A stretch of DNA of 64,000 nucleotides from Escarpia spicata (taxonomy: Eukaryota > Annelida > Polychaeta > Sabellida > Siboglinidae): contig OZ023213.1 of NCBI GenBank assembly GCA_963995525.1, positions 50,461,987 through 50,525,986 on the forward strand, read 5' to 3'. The position numbers and the translations under genes were made by a program. The notes under the pieces were generated by a model. That model was given only the letters and a program-made list of their open reading frames with translations. It ran no database searches and had not been told where the DNA came from. Positions 36,665-45,600 of the stretch are shown here, piece after piece. The stretch's first letter is position 1. Every line of letters begins with the position of its first letter.

Positions 36665-39600
36665 ATAGTAAAATACAAACAATTAACATCATAGCATATT
36701 TAAGAAGTAAATGTGAACGGACATCAAATGTATATCATAATTTTTATATCTGGCCAAACTGAATATCAAATACCATATTCATTCTATAAAGCTTACAGGA
36801 TGCTTAACAAATATTTACGACCCAAAAATATGTCAACTTTTGCATTCCTATATATTATGCGTACAGGGGTGCACACCCATTTTATTTGGTTCTTGGGTAC
36901 AGCCATCTCGGCAGATATGACTGGCAAGGTATTTATGTATCCACACATATGTATATATATATATGAGCAAAATGATACCAGAACACTTTAAAGAACAGTT
37001 CGTTCTCTGTTTGTTTGTGCCTCCACATCTCTGTCAGTTTTGTATGTATTAGGCTGAAATTTTGCATGTGATCTAGCGGGCCCATTGAGATGGTTCGTAG
37101 ATTTAGACATTTTTGAAATTCATCCGGGGGAGAACTTGTAGGGCTCAATATTTGAAAAGGCTGTATGTGGAGTTCCAGCCGCGGAATTTAATGTTTTCTA
37201 TATCACTGTAAAGATAATTATGCCATCTACAAATATGTTGGTGGATGTATTCAGAAATTTTGAATAGTTTTTAAGTATATTGATGTTTGAAAATCCTCAG
37301 TGCTTAACATGCACCAGGTCTACCTGTCGTTGGTCATGTCTGCATGTTTACAAGTAGCACCCTCTTTTGCATTTCATATATTTCCTACGGATGGAGCTAT
37401 GTGACATTTTGTGATTTAACGTAAAAATTATCGCCTGTCAAGTTAATGTATTATAAAAAGTGAATGTCAAAAGTTATTGGATAACTAGGAATACAAAATA
37501 TATCTATGATAAAACACTTCGTTCTCTGTTTGTTTGTGCACCCACATCTCTGTTAGTTTTGAATGTATCGGGCTGAAATTTCAACCCAGCATCCACTGTT
37601 GCTGGTTATGTCAGTTAGATGGGTGAGCGATTGAGATTTCTGGCAAAAGGTTGTCCTGTCAACTAGGCCAGTGACCAGTTACCATTTATTAATGTGGGTA
37701 GGCTGGAAACATTTGGGATGGGTTTGTGGTGTCTGGTACATATTTCCCCCGGGCAATGCCAGGTAACTTGGCTAGTATCTGATAATTTAGGTGAACCTAT
37801 CAATTTTTGTTCATCACTGATGTTTGGATCTAGTGTGACATTGGTAGATGTTAAATTACAACGATAGATTCAACAGTCATGGTTGGCATTGGAGATCGCT
37901 GTCAGGGTGTCAGATGCTGCTAAAAGCAGGAGGTGTATGCTAATTAGGGCATGTACGCTTTAAAACAGAATTAATATGGTATTCTATTTACCTTTGTTTT
38001 GGGGAGTGTAAAATATACTGTCTAAGTCTGTTGGATGATTCTCTAAATGTTCCATATACAACATAGGTTATACAGCATTCTTAGTTATTGACGTGTATGA
38101 CAATGAGACATGTGTGAATTACTTGAGTTGTTTAATTGTATACAGCTCTGATGTGAACTGTTGTTTGATGAACTTGTTAGAGATAGAGACCTCACAAAGT
38201 GCATAGCATCATAGTCATTCTCCTCAGTGTTTTTTTCATTTTGCAACCCTGAATCACACACTGGTAGATAGGGGGTTCTTAACATTTGTTAAATCTGTAT
38301 TGTGTCATCAGTCGGGTCTGTGTGGGTTGGAAAGGATGATTTTATTAGACGACAAGCACATATTTTGAATGTAGTTCCTACTCACCGTGGGAAGATATAC
38401 TTGCACTATAGCAATTTAGCACAAGAACAATAATGAAATAAAGGTTTCATTTCAGGATGGTAGTTATACATATCATCAAGTCAGTGTCATGTTTATTGCA
38501 TGCTATAACTTAGGTGTGGTGCTAATTTTTACTTGGCAGAGTACCAAGACTAGGTTTGAACAGATCTTGGTTTAAACTAATGACTGGTCCCACTGTTTTC
38601 CGCTACCAGTATATCTGTTTCCTTCTGCTCATGTGCAGTACAGGTCATGTGATATCAGTAATCATCATGCGGAAAGACAACAAACTATGGCTTTGTTAGT
38701 CTTCATATAACTGCTTTACCGGCTCCGTCATATCACGATTCCTTATCACTGATTCACTGGTCAATGGAAATAGCTGAGTTTCATATTTTGAGCGCACACA
38801 ATGAAACTGTTCGTTGAGGTCAGATTCTAGACTTCGAATAGCTGCCCCAATCATCTCGGTTATATAAAGATATAACTTATCATTGGTTGAGTGGAAACTG
38901 CAGACTTTCATATATTGGATGCAATGATATAGTTAGCTTCTAGTACTATAGCGTCAATATAATGTCACCCAAATATATGACAGATATTTGTATGCAGACC
39001 ATGGTATATCAGTGTTCAGGCTCTTGGCATAGTAATCATGTAGGATATATAAGATTGTTGGAAGTGTTCTCATATTTATTTCGCCTAATCTCTACAACAT
39101 ATATGTGTGCATGTAAATGGGCCAGAGTGGTTAGAGTGTTGAACTGTACAGAGAACCTGCGTTCTAATATTCTTGCTGCTGTTCCGAAGCTTGGGTCATT
39201 TTCAGTAAGCCAGCATTAGTTCAATCGATGTGTAAATGAGTACCTGGCTAATGACAATGGTTGCTATAATTGAGTGAGTAAACAATCTTCATGCAGTAAT
39301 TGTAGGATGGATGAAGCCAAGATTGTGTACGAATGAACAGGTTTGCCAGGAGGGTGAAAGGTAATGCGCTCTGAACTATCCAAAGGAATGTATACTGAGC
39401 AATATATGAACTCACCTATAATTTTTGAAGCTACATCGTCTGTTCCATTACATGGAAGCATCGTAAGCCAGTGGTGGTGATTATTAGCAGGAAGTAGGCT
39501 CAGTCAGGTTTACTTCATCCCACATGTGGGCTAGATTGCGAGAACCAGGCTTTGCCTTTCTCCCGAACAATTTTTGGTGTCATTAGCCACAGCAAAATGT

Positions 39601-42600
39601 GTAGAAAGTTGCAAAAAAAAATTGTTAAATGAAGTTTTATACCTGAATTGTTAGATTCAACAGATTATGACCTTTAAATTAAACTTCTTTTGCTGAAATA
39701 TACTCAGTAGTTTTTTTTTTTTGAAACAGTCTTTAAAAAGAGACATTTTGAGAAATGAGGCCATTTTGAGTCATACTAGGTATTGTTTTTTAATGTGTTT
39801 ATTTAATTAGTTTGGGATTGTTTGTCAATGAAACTACACTGGATTGGTATGCATTTCTGTAACAAATGGCAGACATGACGATATAAATGTGTGTTTTTAA
39901 TGAGTCATGTGATTGCGCACGCAGGAAGTGTCCCCACCTACTGGCAGCGGAGGTGGCGAGGGCCACATGGGATGGACTCACAGACCTTGATGTCACCGAA
40001 TACATCGAACCAGCGAAGACAAACAACAGGGAAGATTCGGAGGAGGAGGATGGAGAGGAAGATGGAGAGGAAGATCGAGTTGAAAAGATGGAGCCAGAAC
40101 CTCCCGCCAAGCGTAAGCACATCTGTTATAAAATAGAACTTTATTTTGACACCATCAAATCCCGTCCATGTGTGTGTACAACCATATCAAATTCTAATAC
40201 AATTCCAATGTAATTGTCTGCTAGTTATAGGGTTAGGTGTGGTTAAACATTTTTGTCGAACATTTTTGCTTGTTTTTCAGACCTCAATTCAGAGAAACTG
40301 TCAAAGTTGGTTATTAGCAAAGTTCACGAAATTTGCGTACGCTGGCGGGAAAGTCTACCCACAATGCCACAGTCCAAGAGGAAGTTTGATATCTCTGTAG
40401 CAACCATCAAGAATATCAGGCGGCGAATGGAAGACCGACACGTGGTGTTGCCTCACCTCAACTCTCTCTTCGCGCTCAAGGTTTGTTAGTGTTCAGGTTA
40501 TCAAGTTTGCGTAAGCTGACATTTGTTCCAGAAAGGAATCAACTTGTTTGATCAATTTCCTTGAAAATGAAAGTGAAACGTGTCTTCAATAAAGGTCCTT
40601 CTTTTCTGTCTTTTGTCATTGATTGATCCGACACTGACATCCCTTTTATCCACCTAAACTTCCCCTCTCCCTCTCCCTAGCTGTCCCATTCTCCCCTCTC
40701 AATCCCACCTGTTATTACATGATCCTGGCTCTCCCATTCTCCCCTCTCAATCCCACCTGTTATGACATGATCCTGGCTCTCCCATTCTCCCCTCTTAATC
40801 CCACCTGTTATCACATGATCCTGGCTCTCCCATTCTCCCCTCTCAATCCCGCCTGTTATCACATGATCCTGGCTCTCCCATTCCCCCCTCTTAATCCCAC
40901 CTGTTATCACATGATCCTGGCTCTCCCATTCTCCCCTCTCAATCCTACCTGTTATCACATGATCCTGGCTCTCTCATTATCCCCTCTCAAATCCCACCTG
41001 TTATCACATCTTGGCTCTCCCATTCTCCCCTCTCAATCCCACCTGTTATCACAAGATCCTGGCTCTTCCATTCTCCCCTCTCAATCCCACCTGTTATCAC
41101 ATGATCCTGGCTCTCCCATTCTCCCCTCTCAATCCCACCTGTTATCACATGATCCTGGTAATGTCAGCCAGATTACACGCCCCACAGCAACTTGTGAATA
41201 TCTCAGATTGACAAATACAATAATACAATGACCATAACATTAAGGGGACAGTGGCCTTCCATCATATTAACATCTGCTGAATAACATTTGACTGTTGTGT
41301 TCCCAGCAATGTTTTTTCCATATACAGTAGAAAGGTTCTCTTTTTTGCCTATAGTCAATTGATAAGATGTTCTGCTGTTGTCTTTGTACTTTGTCGTCGT
41401 GTGAATCTCAAAAGGTTGCAGAAGTCCCAAAAAGTAGTGTTTCATATAGATTCAAATCACCACCCCACCAGCACATGGTTTGTACCTAAGATTTTGAGAA
41501 TCCAAAATGGCTTCCAAACCTGCAACCAAAACCCACGGGATTCCACTGTTCCACTCAGTAGATGACATGATTGTGATTTTCCCCCTTATATGCAGAGTGG
41601 ACGAAACCACCACCCATCCACCCACTCACCCATCCATCCACCCACTCACCCATCCACCCACTCACCCATCCACCCACTCACCCATCCACCCACTCACCCA
41701 TCCATCCACCCACTCACCCATCCATCCACTCACCCATCCATCCACCCACTCACCCACCTATCCACTCACCCATCCATCCACCCACTTACTTTTTAACTTT
41801 TCCTACGATTCCGTGTACATTTTATAATTGTGTATGCGCATATGAACAGACTGGTGCTGCTAAATGGCATTATACAAGTGATAACTATGTGTTTAATGGA
41901 ACTGCGAACTGATGTGCCCTACTGGTGTCAACTGTAGGACACTGCGAGCAATGCATACTTTGCGGTGTTTGACGGCCACGGAGGTCTCGAGGCAGCCATC
42001 TATGCCTCACAACACCTCCACTGCAACATGGTGCACGACCCCCACTTCCTGGCTTCCACTGACTCCGCCATGCACGACAGCTTCTGTAAGACGGACACAC
42101 AGTTCCTCAGCAAGGCCAAGTATGAGGTGAAGTCATCTTTCCTTGGCTCTCGGGGGAACTTCTCGCCTTTTTAACCCTTTTTACCGCGGCCGTTTTTTTT
42201 TAAGTCCGTGTTTCCCCACTTCTTTGACACAAAACATGAAAATCTGCGGTTCGTACCTTCAGACATTGTTACTAATGTGTTTTCTAAAATATCCGCAAGG
42301 TGGCGCCAGTGCACAATACAGCAATACACAGGTATTTTTGGGTGGGTTTGGCAGATTTAAAGTGTCAGTCTGTACTTTGTAGGAGGGTTTGGCAGACTTG
42401 AGGTCTAAAGGATTAAAGGGAGGTTGTCTGTAAATTTTTATCATGTTTACAATCACGTTATACATTACAAACTGTATATATTCTACCATACTTACCGCAG
42501 AAATATGTTTTAACGAAACAGAAACAACTTTTGAATTTAATGTTTCAATAATCGCTGAACTGTTATTTAAATCCCTGAATAGCGAGCGCGGATCGTTGAG

Positions 42601-45600
42601 AGAAAGGTCGTGACCTGATGAGACGTGATGACATGTCATGTGATACACATATCCGTCTCATTAGTAATTGGAAATGAGGCCACACCTTTGAAAGTGCAGT
42701 GCTGTCATATAAGCAAACTGGTTCCTCCTGAAAAACTTAAATTTCAGTTATAACAAATGGTTCGTTGAAACACATTGAGGTGATATGTTATAAAACATAT
42801 AGTCTCTACTACATAACATGATTTCAACAAAATAAATGACCAGACAAGATCCCTTTAATAGCCATTATAATTATTAGCAAGAAGGTCACTGAATCAGTTG
42901 TACTTTGCCTGATTGTGGTTAGGTGTGTGGGAATCAACAACTTCAAAGGTATTTGTGGGCGGGTAAAATAGAAAATTATCAAAAGAAAGAATTAATGAAA
43001 CTGTTGACTGATTGCAGAAGCTGAAGAGTGGCTCTACGGGCGTGTGTGCGTTGTTGCGTGACCAGACGCTCTACTATTCATGGTTGGGCGACTCTCAGTT
43101 CGTGCTGGTACGCGACGGAGAACCCATTGAACTGATGCAACCTCACAAACCAGAGAGAGAGGTGTGTGATTGCATGTGCACACAAAAGGTTTCCAGGTCA
43201 AAACGCAATATATCCATTTCGTTGTTTTTCTGAAAAACTCACTTTTTTCATTCTTAGAGTTTAAATGGACTCTTGTACATGGTGTTGGAATATATTAAGA
43301 ATCCGAAATCGAAGAGAATGGTAGCAAAACCAGAAATGTCTTTTGAAAACACTCTTGTGCATACTGTTTAACAGGGATATATCACACTTTGGTTTATAAT
43401 AGATTTAGAGTAGGAATGTAAGTTTTAAAGTAATAGGAACGTTTATAATAGATTTAGAGTAGGAATGTAAGTTTTAAAGTAATAGGAACGTTTATAATAG
43501 ATTTAGAGTAGGAATGTAAGTTTTAAAGTAATAGGAACGTTTATAATAGATTTAGAGTAGGAATGTAAGTTTTAAAGTAATAGGAAGGTTTATAATAGAT
43601 TTAGAGTAGGAATGTAAGTTTTAAAGTAATAGGAAGGTTTATAATAGATTTAGAGTAGGAATGCAAGTTTTAAAGTAATAGGAAGGTTTATAATAGATTT
43701 AGAGTAGGAATGTAAGTTTTAAAGTAATAGGAAGGTTTATAATAGATTTAGAGTAGGAATGCAAGTTTTAAAGTAATAGGAAGGTTTATAATAGATTTAT
43801 AGTAGGAATGCAAGTTTTAAAGTAATGGGAAGTTTATTGCAGACTTTGGATGCAGCTAGAGAGAAAACTCACGTGCCAATGTTAAGCTTAGTCTTAGGAA
43901 CAGAAAGTTGTGAAACTGAAGATTTGAGCTGCCTGGGCATATTTGTGGAACACAGGAGAGTAACCGACCAAATAGGGTTGTTGTGGAGAAAGGGACATGT
44001 AACAGACCCTATCTTAAAATGAGGGGTCAAAGGTACAGAGCAGCAATAGTCAGGTTGACTATTAATTAGAGCTGTAGATATACTTCTAGTAGTAGATAAG
44101 GACTAAGTGACAACAAATTTCAATTATCCATAACACGTTTCAGGAAACAGTTTATAAAACACTGTATTGTTGCATATAAAAATCAGACAAAATACTTTGG
44201 CATATACTGATTCCAAATATTAGAGTACTTTAGTGATAAAAAATCTTCTCTCCAACTGTTTAAAACAAGACACAAAGAACTTATTCTTGGTGAATGTTTG
44301 ATAAGCCAAAGGGCTTTTGTCCACCTGCCACCTAGAGTTAATTCTCTGGGTGGCAATCTTGTTAAATCTGAATGTTGAACTCTAATTGGTAAGTTTCATT
44401 ACAGCTAATATACGTACTCATTGTGGAGAATTTGTATTGTAAATATCACATGTTCCCTGCAGTTGTATGAACATCGCTGCACCATTGCACGATGCACCTT
44501 ATAGTAGTTACTTAAAATTGTCTTTGGTGATAAATGTTACAGCAAGCTGGGTCTTAAGTCGCACTGGTCCGCTCTGTACGTGAACCAAAAATAACTGACT
44601 ATGTCAGTTTTGTAATTTTGTTGGAAATGCATACATTGTAATTTCATCTTTCAATGTCCTTTTTATTTTCCTCAACAAATAATCCCAAACTAATAAAATA
44701 CTAACTGAAAGGTTGCTTTGGGCATTGATTAGTAAATGTTTAGTTGGATCAAATTAAGTAAGTACCTGCTAAGTAAATGTTTGTTTGCATCAAATTTGTA
44801 AACCTATTTTCTTAAAATGTTGCTTTTAAAAGTTTGCAAATTTTTAGCAATAAATAAAAAAGCTACTAAAGATATTTCAATAGGTGAGGTATCATTTTAA
44901 AGCTCATCGTCTGTGGAACAAAAAAGGAACAAAAGTCCATTTCACAATTTTGCGACTTAATCCCCACTTTATTATGAAAGTCATATATGTGCTGTTATCA
45001 AGACACTATATTCATTAATTTAAAAGAGCACGACATGCTAGAAACAGGATTTGGGTACTTAAAAAATACATTGATGCTTGTTGTAGGATGAGAAAAAGAG
45101 GATAGAAGCTCTGGGAGGCTGCGTTGTATGGTACGGAGCCTGGCGGGTCAACGGCAGTCTCTCTGTCTCTCGTGCCATAGGTACGTCTTCATTTCTCTCC
45201 GGTCCCGGAGTTCGCGAAATCCCCAAAATATATCGCAGTATGTATGGTTGGGTGGTGGCATGTCGCCGGGGATATAGATCGCTACAACGGTGCCACCTAG
45301 TGAGTAGAACATGTATTAATGCACAATGAAGCTGTTGTGCAGAACCGCGGAGCGTGAAGGGTAATGTCTTGGCAATGAAATCTCGTAATTTGAATCCAGT
45401 GGCTATTACTTTAGTATTAGCTGTAGTTTTGAGAGTAGTTTTGGCAGGCCTGCACTTGGGATTGCTGACAATCTCGTATGGTAGGATGGCTTGAACCAGT
45501 ACAAACACAATAGATATGTTTGGACTGTGCAGACACTTATGAGGTTTTATTTGTGGTGAGAACCACCAGCTAGAAGTGAAGTTGTCATTTAGCTTCTCTT

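Noticed and set aside
45059..45508. 149-codon minus-strand ORF
   Set aside because: It includes PPM1E exon 6 in antisense; a shadow of the real exon.
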